Part shown: piece by piece, positions 31,948 to 39,741 of the stretch
How positions within the stretch are numbered: the stretch's first letter is position 1
How the letters are laid out: each line of letters begins with the position of its first letter
Assembly (NCBI RefSeq): GCF_010727475.1
Contig: NZ_AP022567.1
Coordinates: forward strand, 3,100,001-3,164,000
Source of the DNA: Mycolicibacterium mageritense
Lineage (GTDB): Bacteria; Actinomycetota; Actinomycetes; Mycobacteriales; Mycobacteriaceae
DNA length: 64,000 nucleotides
Direction of reading: 5' to 3'
Notes under the pieces: generated by a model
Seen by the model: only the letters and a program-made list of their open reading frames with translations
The model's database searches: none
What the model was told of the DNA's origin: nothing
Translations under genes and position numbers: made by a program

Positions 31948-33677
31948 GGGTGGTGGCCGGGGTCGACATCGGTAATCACACCACCGAGATCGTCCTGGCG
32001 CGCATCACAGATGGCACAGTCGAGCCGATCACACACGGCCAGGCGCCGACTCGTGGGCGCAAGGGATCGCCGGAATCGCTGGAGGGCGCCGCGGCACTGC
32101 TGCACCGGATCGAAGTCGATGCCGGGGTCCGCGCGGACGAGCTTGTGCTGTCGGCGATCCGGCCGGTGGACACCGAGACCGCACCGCTGCCTGCCGCGCC
32201 GTCACCGCGCTCACCGGTGCGCAGCCTGCGGCGGCCCGATGCCAGCACGCCGGCCGGCACCGGTTACGCGGTGGGGCGCCACACGCCGCTGACCGCGCTG
32301 GCGGGACCGGCGCAACCGGGCCCGGTGATCGTGTCGGTCGACACGGAAACCGATTTCGAGATCGCCGCCGCGGGACTGACGGCGGCGATCGAGCGGGGCT
32401 GGTCGGTCGTCGGGGTGCTCGCCGCGCAGGACGACGCGGTGCTCATCCGCAACCGGATCCCCGTCGACGTCCCGGTGGTCGACGAGGTCGAGCTCGACGG
32501 TTTGCCGCCGGGAGTGCTGGTGGCGGTCGAGGTGGTCGAAGAGGGGCGCGCGTACCGCGCCCTGGCCGATCCGATAGCGCTGTGCGCCGCACTGGAACTC
32601 GGGCACGAGCAGATTCACGATGTCGCGGAGTTCACCCGCGAACTCGCCGATTCTCCGGCCATCGCGGTCACGCCGCGTACCGGGGCGCCCGAGCCGCCCG
32701 CGGTCGACGACGACTTCATCGAGTTCAGGATCGACGCGGAGGTCGTGCGTTACGCACCCGCGCAGGCCCACGGCATCCTGCGTTCGCAACCGCCAGGCAC
32801 GGTCGCGCGGATCCGGTTGCGTTCGATCCCGACGGCCGATCATGAGATGGCGGTCGACGACGCCTTTTTCACCGAGCTGTCGGCCCTCGACAACGGAGCA
32901 TGGCTGCGGCGCGGGGTTGCCGATGCCCGGGGCACGGTGGTCGCGTTGCTCGCTGCCGATCACGTCGCGGACGCCGCCGAGACGCTGGGCCGGTTGACCG
33001 GACGCCCGGCCCGCACCATCGCGACCGAACCGGCCGCCGCGGCGCGTGGTGCACAGACAACGCCGGGATTGCCGCCGGACACCGTGGTGTGTGATATCGG
33101 CGGCGGCACAATCGATCTCATCGGTCCCGACCGCGCCGTCACTGCGGCGGGCGCGGGGGAGACCATCACGGTCGCGGTCGCGCGGATGCTCAACATCCCA
33201 CGCGCACTGGCCGAACGGGTCAAACGCACGCCTGCCATCCGCGTCGAGGGACCACACGTCGCGCATGAAGAGGACGGGCGGCGGTTGTTTTTGGACGGTC
33301 CGGCACCGGCCGATGCGATCGGCCGCCTGTGCACCAGGGGCAGTGCCGGACTCGTCCCGTTCTCCAACAAGCTGGCCGCCGAGGAATGGCGTAGCCTGCG
33401 GCTGGCCATCAAGCAGGAGACCGTCGCCGCGAACATCGCGCGGTGCCTGAAGGCTTTCGAGAAACCGCCGACCGCACTGGTGCTGGCCGGTGGCGGCGCG
33501 CTGGACGACGAATTGCTGCGCACCGTAGGCGAATCGCTGCGAACCGTTCCGGTCGTGGTCGGGCGCGCCAACATCGACGGCGTGCACGGACCCCGGTTCG
33601 CGGTAGCCGCCGGCCTCGTTCACCTGGCGGCCGAATCGCATCAGAACGGCAGATCCACACTGCCGTTCGTGGTGTAG
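31944..33677 (+). CDS. Diol dehydratase reactivase, large (ATPase) subunit
   Basis: A 577-residue DdrA/PduG-type chaperone-like ATPase that exchanges damaged cobalamin on the dehydratase. Actin-fold nucleotide motifs are visible: AGVDIGNHTTE at the N-terminus, DIGGGTIDLIG in the middle and VLAGGGALDDELL near the end. A swivelling domain analogue lies after about residue 95. The usual small reactivase subunit (DdrB/PduH) is not found next to it. GTG start, translationally coupled. The 3' end overlaps the convergent secreted-protein gene by 37 bp. Confidence 0.87.
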   Translation: MRVVAGVDIGNHTTEIVLARITDGTVEPITHGQAPTRGRKGSPESLEGAAALLHRIEVDAGVRADELVLSAIRPVDTETAPLPAAPSPRSPVRSLRRPDASTPAGTGYAVGRHTPLTALAGPAQPGPVIVSVDTETDFEIAAAGLTAAIERGWSVVGVLAAQDDAVLIRNRIPVDVPVVDEVELDGLPPGVLVAVEVVEEGRAYRALADPIALCAALELGHEQIHDVAEFTRELADSPAIAVTPRTGAPEPPAVDDDFIEFRIDAEVVRYAPAQAHGILRSQPPGTVARIRLRSIPTADHEMAVDDAFFTELSALDNGAWLRRGVADARGTVVALLAADHVADAAETLGRLTGRPARTIATEPAAAARGAQTTPGLPPDTVVCDIGGGTIDLIGPDRAVTAAGAGETITVAVARMLNIPRALAERVKRTPAIRVEGPHVAHEEDGRRLFLDGPAPADAIGRLCTRGSAGLVPFSNKLAAEEWRSLRLAIKQETVAANIARCLKAFEKPPTALVLAGGGALDDELLRTVGESLRTVPVVVGRANIDGVHGPRFAVAAGLVHLAAESHQNGRSTLPFVV

Positions 33678-33877
33678 ACCTCGTCGTGGTTGGAGTCGAC
33701 ATAGCCCTGCGGGTACGGGTTGTCGGGGTTGGTGCCGTACGGCACGAGCGGATCGGTTCCCGTGGTGGCCGGTGAGTGCGAAACAGGTGCGGCGCTGGCG
33801 ACCGGCGCCAACGCGACGGCGCCGGTGATGGCCGCTGCCGCCAGCCACGGTGCGATGAACTTCGCTGACATCTTCAT
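33641..33877 (-). CDS. Small secreted protein, unknown function
   Basis: A 78-residue protein with a clear Sec signal peptide: MKMSAKF, a hydrophobic core, and a likely cut after APVASA near residue 29. The mature part is about 49 residues and contains PLVPYGTNPDNPYPQGYVDSN, with no cysteine. An AGGAG ribosome site precedes ATG 33877. Similar short exported mycobacterial proteins exist, but I do not recognise a function. It overlaps the 3' end of the reactivase gene on the other strand. Confidence 0.75.
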   Translation of the reverse strand: MKMSAKFIAPWLAAAAITGAVALAPVASAAPVSHSPATTGTDPLVPYGTNPDNPYPQGYVDSNHDEVYTTNGSVDLPF

Positions 33878-33982
33878 GATGGGCTCCTGTGCTTGCTGGG
33901 CTATCGCGTTCGTGCGACAGACCAACTATCGCGCCGCGGCGCAGCACAGTCTGCACAGCTGACACCCAAACCCGGGGTCAGG

Positions 33983-35752
33983 CTAGCCGGTAGAGCGCAG
34001 GAAGTCGCCCGAGATCTTGACCGCGGGAGCCGACGAGTCGCCACCGACCACCAGCGTCGCAAACGCGATATCGCCTGCGATTCCGGCGAACCAGCCGTGC
34101 GAATGCGTGTTGTCGCCGAACTCGGCCGTGCCGGTCTTGCCACCGAGGCCGGCGATGTCGCTCAATTCGCTTGCCGTGCCCTCGGTCACGGTGCCGCGCA
34201 TCATCGCGCGCAACGCGTCGACGACGTTGGGGGACAACGGCACCGACGGTTTGTCGGCCGTGGTCTTTTCGCCGTCGACCAACGACGGTGTGATGGTCGA
34301 ACCGTGCGCGAGGCTGGCCTCGGCCACGGCCAGGCCGAACGGGCTGACCGTGACGGTGCCCTGCCCGATGCCGTTCTCGACGCGTTGCGCCGCGGTGTCG
34401 GCGTTGGGCACGCGCCCTGTCACGGTCGTGAGCCCGGGCACGTTGTAATCCACCCCGATCCCGAAATCCCGGGCCGTGTTGGTCAGCGCGTCCGCGGGCA
34501 ACTTGTCGGCCAGAGCCGCCATGGTGGTGTTGCAGGAGTGCGAGAACGCCGAGGAGAGCGGCACCATGCCGAGGTCGAAGTTGTCCTCGTTGGGGATGGT
34601 CCGGTTCTCGATGGTGGCCTGGCCGGGGCACGCCAGCGGCGTATCAGGTGTGGCCAGATCGGCTTTCAGTGCGGCCGCGGTGGTGATGGTCTTGAACGTC
34701 GACCCCGGCGGGTAGAGTCCCGAGAACGCGATGGCACCCTGCGGGGCGGCCGCGGAGTTCTGCGCGGCCGCCAGGATGCCGCCCGTCGAACCCGACAGGG
34801 CCACGATGACGGCGGGCCTGGTCTCCTGCGCGACGGCCTGCTGCGCGAGCAGTTGCAGCCGCATGTCGAGCGTCGTGTGCATCGGATCGGTCTGTGCGGG
34901 CGGGGTCGAGGCCAGTCGCTGGGCCGGCGCGCCTTTGCCGTCCACCAGGTAGACCGACCAGCCCGAGGATCTGGTGATGCGGTCGTGCCACAGCTGCGCC
35001 AGCCCGTCGATCGCGGGCGACGACAGCGCGCGGTTGGTGGTCAGGAGCTCGCCCTGCTCGGCGACGGTGACGCCGGGAAGCTGGGTGAGCTGGTCACGCA
35101 CCTGTTTGAGGTCGTCCTCACGCAACTTCATGACCGTGACGCGGTCGTCCGACGTCGAATTGAGCTGCGCGGAAATGGAATCTGGCGTGGTGGTGGGGTC
35201 GAACGGGGCCAGCAGCGCGGCCAGCGGGGCCGCGGCTTCCGGGTGCGCACGCTCGAGGTTGATCACTCCGACGGTCTGCCACGTCATCAATGGCTGACCG
35301 GTCCGGTCGAGCACAGGGGTCTGCAGGTCGCTGTCCTGGCTGTACTGGAACGCCAGCCCATCCTGCAGATCCTTGTGCAGCAGCGCGGGCGACCAGCCGA
35401 CCGTCCAGCCCGCGTCGGTCTTGGTGGCGGATCCGGTGGTGTCGTAACCGAAGTCGTGGCCGTCGCCCCAGGTCCACTGGTACTTCAGGGTGAAGCTGTT
35501 GTCCTCACCCTCGGCCGCTGACGAGTTGACCGTGAGCTTGGCGTCCTTGCCCATGCCGTCGAACATCGACGTGATGGACTTCTCTGCGGCCGCCGGATCG
35601 CTGGTCTGTTGGGCTGCGGCGTGAGCATCTTTGCGTTGCAAGGCATCCGCGAACGACGCGAAGACGTCGGAGGGGTCCGGCGCCGATGAACAACCGACCA
35701 TCGACAGGAAGAGCCCGAATACCGCGAGCCACGTCAGGGGGCGACGAGTCAT
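33983..35752 (-). CDS. Penicillin-binding lipoprotein (PBP-lipo/Rv2864c type)
   Basis: A 589-residue lipoprotein with lipobox SMVGC near residue 20, an NTF2/MecA-like N-terminal domain (about 25-145) and a class-B transpeptidase domain. The active-site triad motifs are STFK (nucleophile Ser), SCN and KTG (GGKTGTAEF). It cross-links peptidoglycan outside the membrane. It resembles M. tuberculosis Rv2864c. The Rv2864c orthologue of M. smegmatis lies, as I recall, in another region, so this may be a paralogue. The gene begins 10 bp after the SGNH hydrolase and lacks a clear ribosome site. Confidence 0.87.
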   Translation of the reverse strand: MTRRPLTWLAVFGLFLSMVGCSSAPDPSDVFASFADALQRKDAHAAAQQTSDPAAAEKSITSMFDGMGKDAKLTVNSSAAEGEDNSFTLKYQWTWGDGHDFGYDTTGSATKTDAGWTVGWSPALLHKDLQDGLAFQYSQDSDLQTPVLDRTGQPLMTWQTVGVINLERAHPEAAAPLAALLAPFDPTTTPDSISAQLNSTSDDRVTVMKLREDDLKQVRDQLTQLPGVTVAEQGELLTTNRALSSPAIDGLAQLWHDRITRSSGWSVYLVDGKGAPAQRLASTPPAQTDPMHTTLDMRLQLLAQQAVAQETRPAVIVALSGSTGGILAAAQNSAAAPQGAIAFSGLYPPGSTFKTITTAAALKADLATPDTPLACPGQATIENRTIPNEDNFDLGMVPLSSAFSHSCNTTMAALADKLPADALTNTARDFGIGVDYNVPGLTTVTGRVPNADTAAQRVENGIGQGTVTVSPFGLAVAEASLAHGSTITPSLVDGEKTTADKPSVPLSPNVVDALRAMMRGTVTEGTASELSDIAGLGGKTGTAEFGDNTHSHGWFAGIAGDIAFATLVVGGDSSAPAVKISGDFLRSTG

Positions 35753-35762
35753 ACAGACAGCA

Positions 35763-36416
35763 TTACAGCAGTGCGCGCACCCGCTCGGCCAGGGCCACGC
35801 CGAGGTCGCGGTTGTTGGCCTCGGTGAAGTGAATTCCGTCGACCCCGTCGGTGCTGATGACGGATCCGGCATCGAAGAACGGAACCTTCATGAATGACGC
35901 GAGCGCGCTGTACACGTTGGCCAACTCCGCGGACTTGCGCGCGCCGTCGGCGAAGATGAGCTGGAACCACGGATGCGGCATGGGAGCCAACAGGGGCGGG
36001 GCCATCACCAGCACCTGCGGTGCCGGGTATCCGGTGCCGACACCACCGGCGCTCGTCAGCACCTGCGTCAGCAGCACCGACATCCCGACGCCGATGTCGA
36101 TGGGCTCGCGCCGGAAGTAGGCCTTGGTGTCGTTGGTGCCGAGCATGACGATCACCAGGTCGAGCGGCAGGTGGCTCGCCAGACACGACGGCAGGTAGCC
36201 CGCCCCGTTGAGGCGGGCGTCGGTCGGGTCGTCGAGGTTGGTGGTGCGGGCGCTCAAGCCCTCCTCGATCACCTCGTAGTCGGGCCCGAGCTGTTGGGCC
36301 AAAACCCCCGTCCAGCGCTGGTCGCGGGTGAACCGGTCGGTCGGCGCACCCTCGGCCACGGGGATCCAGCCCCAGGTCAGTGAGTCACCGAAACAGAGAA
36401 TTCGCTTGGCCGCCAT
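35763..36416 (-). CDS. SGNH/GDSL acyltransferase-hydrolase, MsAcT homologue
   Basis: A 217-residue SGNH hydrolase with FGDSL (Ser12) and the Asp193/His196 pair in DGIHFTEANN. LGTNDTKAYF supplies the oxyanion Asn. The sequence is very close to, but not identical with, the M. smegmatis acyltransferase/perhydrolase MsAcT, including SARTTN, NGAGYLPSCLA and FMKVPFFDAGSV. MsAcT is an octamer that transfers acyl groups to alcohols or peroxide even in water; a similar activity is likely. It has no signal peptide. It sits between a PBP lipoprotein and a PE-PPE protein, and its native role is unknown. Confidence 0.9.
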   Translation of the reverse strand: MAAKRILCFGDSLTWGWIPVAEGAPTDRFTRDQRWTGVLAQQLGPDYEVIEEGLSARTTNLDDPTDARLNGAGYLPSCLASHLPLDLVIVMLGTNDTKAYFRREPIDIGVGMSVLLTQVLTSAGGVGTGYPAPQVLVMAPPLLAPMPHPWFQLIFADGARKSAELANVYSALASFMKVPFFDAGSVISTDGVDGIHFTEANNRDLGVALAERVRALL

Positions 36417-36428
36417 GGCCCAAGCACA

Positions 36429-37622
36429 TCACACCGTGCTGTCGGCGTCCTGCTTCTCGGCGGGTGCGTCGTCCTTCTGGGCCGGCTTCTTGGGTTTGAG
36501 GTTCTTCAAGGTGCGCGACACCGCGTCGGTCAGGTTGTTGCCCCGCTCGGCCGGCTTGCGTGTCTTCGGCTTGGCGACGGCGGGCTTGTCCGGCTTCTGC
36601 TCGGGCTTGCTCGTCTCGGCCTGCTTGGCGGAGGTTTCGGGTTCAGAAGTCGACGGCGATCCGCCGGTGAGGTTGTCGGTGCCCTGCTTGATGGCACCGG
36701 GTAGTTGCTTGACGGTTTCGACCACGCGCTCGGGCGGCGTGACGAGCGAGAACCGGGTCGGTGTGTCGGCGTTGGAGTAATCGCGATCCGTGTAGCCCAT
36801 GTCGACACCGAGCTTGAGGGTCGGCTCGATGGCTCCCAGCACCGGCTCCGTCAACGCGGTGGTGTTCAGCGCCGCCGACACGTCGCGCACCGGCCTGAGC
36901 AGCGGCAGGTGTTCGGTTTTCACCAGGATGTAGGTGTCGCCGTCGTCGGACGTGTACACGGCCTTGTCTGCCGTCTCCAGATTGGTCGCATCGGGTGTGG
37001 GGTCGCCGTGCAGGTACACCATCCCCGCGGCCGCATTCGCCAGCGACAGCGGGTTGGCGTAGGCGGGGAAGTCCCCCACCGGGTCGTACTCGATGGTGAC
37101 GAACGTTTCCTTGTATGGCGACTCGGCGGCAGCGCCCGTGCTGGTGAAGCCCGGCATGCGGAGATCGGGGAAGCGCGCGTAGATGCCGCCGTTCGGCACC
37201 GTGGGCGCCGCGATGTAGACGAACTCGATGTCTTTCGTCGGCTGACCGGCAAGGCTGCGCTTGTATCTCTCGGCGACGATCGATCCCTCTGAGTAGCCGA
37301 CTATGACGGTGTGCCCGGACGCGTCGTCCACCTCTTGACTGAGCGCAGGCACCCCGTCGTCGACACTGGGATCGATCGGCAGTGCGGCCGGGTAGTTGAC
37401 GCCCTTGAATCCGGCCACGTCATACGCGCCTTCGAATTTGTTCTTGACCCGGTCACTGGTCGGGTTGCGCCAGCCGCCGACGCCGATCACCGTTTCGCCC
37501 TGGGGGAGGGTTGCCGCCGTGGCGTTGGTCGCGTGGCCGAGGGTCAATGCGGTCGAGATGCCGGCGGTCGCACCGGCGACCATGACAGCGGAATTCCGTG
37601 AACGCTTGCGGTGCTTGGCCAC
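36429..37622 (-). CDS. PE-PPE-domain secreted esterase-like protein
   Basis: A 397-residue exported protein. The signal peptide is about residues 1-37 (ATNATA cut region). It is followed by a PE-PPE alpha/beta-hydrolase domain with nucleophile motif GYSEGS (Ser111) and DPVGDFPAYANPL further on. The C-terminal ~90 residues are a Lys/Pro/Glu-rich low-complexity tail. It lacks PE or PPE N-terminal domains. Related domains have esterase or cutinase-like activity on lipids. It is probably cotranscribed with the SGNH hydrolase 12 bp downstream. Confidence 0.83.
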   Translation of the reverse strand: MAKHRKRSRNSAVMVAGATAGISTALTLGHATNATAATLPQGETVIGVGGWRNPTSDRVKNKFEGAYDVAGFKGVNYPAALPIDPSVDDGVPALSQEVDDASGHTVIVGYSEGSIVAERYKRSLAGQPTKDIEFVYIAAPTVPNGGIYARFPDLRMPGFTSTGAAAESPYKETFVTIEYDPVGDFPAYANPLSLANAAAGMVYLHGDPTPDATNLETADKAVYTSDDGDTYILVKTEHLPLLRPVRDVSAALNTTALTEPVLGAIEPTLKLGVDMGYTDRDYSNADTPTRFSLVTPPERVVETVKQLPGAIKQGTDNLTGGSPSTSEPETSAKQAETSKPEQKPDKPAVAKPKTRKPAERGNNLTDAVSRTLKNLKPKKPAQKDDAPAEKQDADSTV

Positions 37623-37646
37623 CGGCTGCTCCTACTGGTACGCGGA

Positions 37647-37696
37647 GAGTGGGCTTGAACGACCTCCGGCAACCGGAACGGTACTCAAGCCCACTC
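37647..37696 (-). terminator. Terminator-like inverted repeat after lpqH-like gene
   Basis: GAGTGGGCTTGA (37647-37658) pairs perfectly with TCAAGCCCACTC (37685-37696). The 26-nt loop carries a nested CCGG/CCGG hairpin. It lies just beyond the stop of the lpqH-like gene, so it probably ends that transcript before the PE-PPE gene. No U-tract is present. Confidence 0.6.
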
Positions 37697-37707
37697 GCGT
37701 CAGCAAA

Positions 37708-38205
37708 CTATGGGCAGGTAACTTCCAGTTCGAAGGGCTTGGTGACGACGCCGGCCATCGGATTGGCCATGTCAGCGCCCGTGGCGTTGCCCTTGATCGT
37801 GTACTTGTTGCCGTCCTTGGTGGCTTCCGCGCTGCCGCCGGGCGCACCCGCGCCGTACTGCAGCATCACGCCGTCGATGTTGCCGAGCTGCACCGCGGTT
37901 ACGGCGGGCGGGTCGGCTTCGGAGACGACGGCGGTGATGCCTGTCATGCCCTGGCCCAGCGCGATGTTGACGTTTCCGCCTTGCTTGACGCACGCGATTG
38001 AGCCGGACACCGGATGGTCTTTACCGTCGATCGTCACCTTGGCTGTGCCCGAACCTGTGGTGACCGATGCACCACCGCCTTCGGCGCTGGCCGTCGCAGT
38101 CGCGGAGGCCGTCGACTCCGACTTCTTCTCGTCCGATGAACAGCCGGACAGGCCGGCGATGACGACGGCGGCACCGCCGACGACAACCAAGAACCCACGC
38201 TTCAC
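37708..38205 (-). CDS. lpqH: LpqH-family (19-kDa antigen) lipoprotein
   Basis: A 165-residue lipoprotein closely resembling the mycobacterial 19-kDa antigen LpqH. The start is MKRGFLVVVGG, the lipobox is LSGC, and an Ala/Ser/Thr-rich linker follows (sites of O-glycosylation in LpqH). The compact beta domain includes TIDGKDHPVSGS and ends ADMANPMAGVVTKPFELEVTCP. The protein is anchored in the cell envelope; LpqH homologues are surface antigens and TLR2 ligands. GTG 38205 was preferred because AGGAG lies upstream and the MKRG start matches LpqH. It is transcribed away from the dehalogenase gene. Confidence 0.88.
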   Translation of the reverse strand: MKRGFLVVVGGAAVVIAGLSGCSSDEKKSESTASATATASAEGGGASVTTGSGTAKVTIDGKDHPVSGSIACVKQGGNVNIALGQGMTGITAVVSEADPPAVTAVQLGNIDGVMLQYGAGAPGGSAEATKDGNKYTIKGNATGADMANPMAGVVTKPFELEVTCP

Positions 38206-38341
38206 CACTGTTCTCCTCACGGTCAGCGGTCCGCCGTCGTCGGCAAACCGTCTCGGAGAAGTATGAGGTGAGCCTTTGCGTTCGATAGGGGATTGAGTGA
38301 ATTGACGGGCACGAATCGGGGAGCGGTCGTATCTTCACGGC
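38206..38341. promoter_or_regulatory. Divergent promoter region of lpqH-like and dehalogenase genes
   Basis: This 136-bp gap contains TTGACG (38302-38307) and TATCTT (38330-38335, fits TANNNT) ahead of the dehalogenase ATG at 38342. The -10 lies so close to the ATG that a leaderless mRNA is possible, but the 22-bp spacing is longer than normal. No palindromic operator was recognised. Confidence 0.35.
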
Positions 38342-39250
38342 ATGCAGACTCTGCGGACCCCGGACGAGCGATTTCGCGATCTACCCGAATTCCCTTATGA
38401 ACCAAGCTATTGCGAAGTCGACGACGGTGACGGCGGCCGGCTCAGGGTGGCCTGGGTGCAGGCCGGGCCGGCCGACGGCGCTCCGATCCTGTTGTTGCAT
38501 GGGGAACCATCTTGGTCGTTTCTGTACCGGCAAATGATTCCGATCCTGACGGCCGCTGGGTACCAGGCGATCTGCCCGGACCTCGTCGGGTTCGGCCGGT
38601 CGGACAAGCCGACCCGGATCGAGGACCACAGTTATGCGCGGCACGTGGAGTGGATGCGGGCGTTGGCTTTCGACGTCCTCGATCTGCGCGACGTGACGCT
38701 GGTCGGTCAGGACTGGGGCGGGCTGATCGGATTGCGTTTGGCCGCCGAGCATCCCGACCGCTTCGCCAACATCGTCGTCGCCAACACCGGGCTGCCCACG
38801 GGCGACATCGCGATGCCTGAGATCTGGTGGCAGTTCCGCACCGCGATCCAAAACCTGCCGACCATCGACATCGGCAGGTTCGTTGCGTCCGGCTGCCGCC
38901 GTCCGGTCAGTGACGACGTCCGGGCCGCCTACGATGCGCCGTTCCCGGACGATTCCTTTTGTGCCGGGCCGCGCGCCATGCCCGGTCTGGTACCGACCTC
39001 ACCCGACGACGCGGCCTCGGCCGCCAACCGTTCAGCGTGGAAGGTGTTGTCGGCCAGCGAAACTCCGATGCTTGTCGCGTTCAGCGACGGCGACCCGATC
39101 ACGGGCGGTATGGCGGGTGTCTTCCAGCGGGAGATGCGGGGCGCGCAGGGCATCGAGCATCCCGTGATCGCCGATGCCGGTCACTTCCTGCAGGAGGACG
39201 CGGGCGAGGAGCTCGCCGCTGCGATCGTCACGTTCCTCAGGGACAGGTGA
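38342..39250 (+). CDS. Haloalkane dehalogenase
   Basis: A 302-residue alpha/beta hydrolase with the dehalogenase signature. The nucleophile elbow is VGQDWGG (Asp124 with halide-binding Trp125), HGEPSW (residues 53-58) forms the oxyanion region, and the general base is His281 in AGHFLQED. The acid is in FSDGDPI (Asp249 or Asp251). Members hydrolyse C-halogen bonds of haloalkanes to alcohols. It resembles the HLD-I group with M. tuberculosis Rv2296 and M. avium DhmA. It overlaps the convergent second LpqH-like gene by 14 bp. Confidence 0.87.
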   Translation: MQTLRTPDERFRDLPEFPYEPSYCEVDDGDGGRLRVAWVQAGPADGAPILLLHGEPSWSFLYRQMIPILTAAGYQAICPDLVGFGRSDKPTRIEDHSYARHVEWMRALAFDVLDLRDVTLVGQDWGGLIGLRLAAEHPDRFANIVVANTGLPTGDIAMPEIWWQFRTAIQNLPTIDIGRFVASGCRRPVSDDVRAAYDAPFPDDSFCAGPRAMPGLVPTSPDDAASAANRSAWKVLSASETPMLVAFSDGDPITGGMAGVFQREMRGAQGIEHPVIADAGHFLQEDAGEELAAAIVTFLRDR

Positions 39251-39674
39251 CCGCGATGTCGAACGGTGTGTCGACCGGTGCGTCGCGGTTTGCCACGTTG
39301 GATCCCAGGCCGTTGCCCGTCACGGTGTAGTTCTTGCCGTCGCGGGACACCACAACCGGTGTGCTGGACACACCTTCGGAGTACATCAGGGCCGGGCCGT
39401 CGGATCCGACCTCGCCGATGCTGACCGATTTCACGGCCGGTGCCTGGCCCTCGGTCACCACCACGGTGCTGTGCAACTTGCCCTCGATCGAGATGGTGGT
39501 CAGCCCGTCCTTCGTGTCGCACTTGACGGACGTGACGGGCCCGGCGTCAGTGCTTCCGAACGTCACCTTGCCTCCGCCCGAGGATGCCGGTGAATCCGGC
39601 TCCTGCGACGAACATCCGACCAGTCCGGCCAGTATGGCTGCACATCCCGCGGCGACGACGAACCCGTGCTTCAC
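39237..39674 (-). CDS. Second LpqH-family lipoprotein
   Basis: A 145-residue lipoprotein with start MKHGFVVAAG, lipobox LVGC and an LpqH-like beta domain. It contains SVKCDTKDGLTTISIEGK and ends FDIAVTCP, with two mature-part cysteines as in LpqH. It is more divergent and has a shorter linker than the copy at 37708. The two copies flank the dehalogenase gene and point the same way. Envelope location is predicted; function is unknown. Confidence 0.8.
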   Translation of the reverse strand: MKHGFVVAAGCAAILAGLVGCSSQEPDSPASSGGGKVTFGSTDAGPVTSVKCDTKDGLTTISIEGKLHSTVVVTEGQAPAVKSVSIGEVGSDGPALMYSEGVSSTPVVVSRDGKNYTVTGNGLGSNVANRDAPVDTPFDIAVTCP

Positions 39675-39741
39675 GCACAGCAGTATGGCCGGGTCGGCCC
39701 CCGCGACGGAAATCGGATGCAGATCCGGTTGAATACCTGCT

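Noticed and set aside
29311..33677. Bacterial microcompartment locus
   Set aside because: No shell-protein gene is present, and the small subunit lacks the extended N-terminus used for encapsulation.
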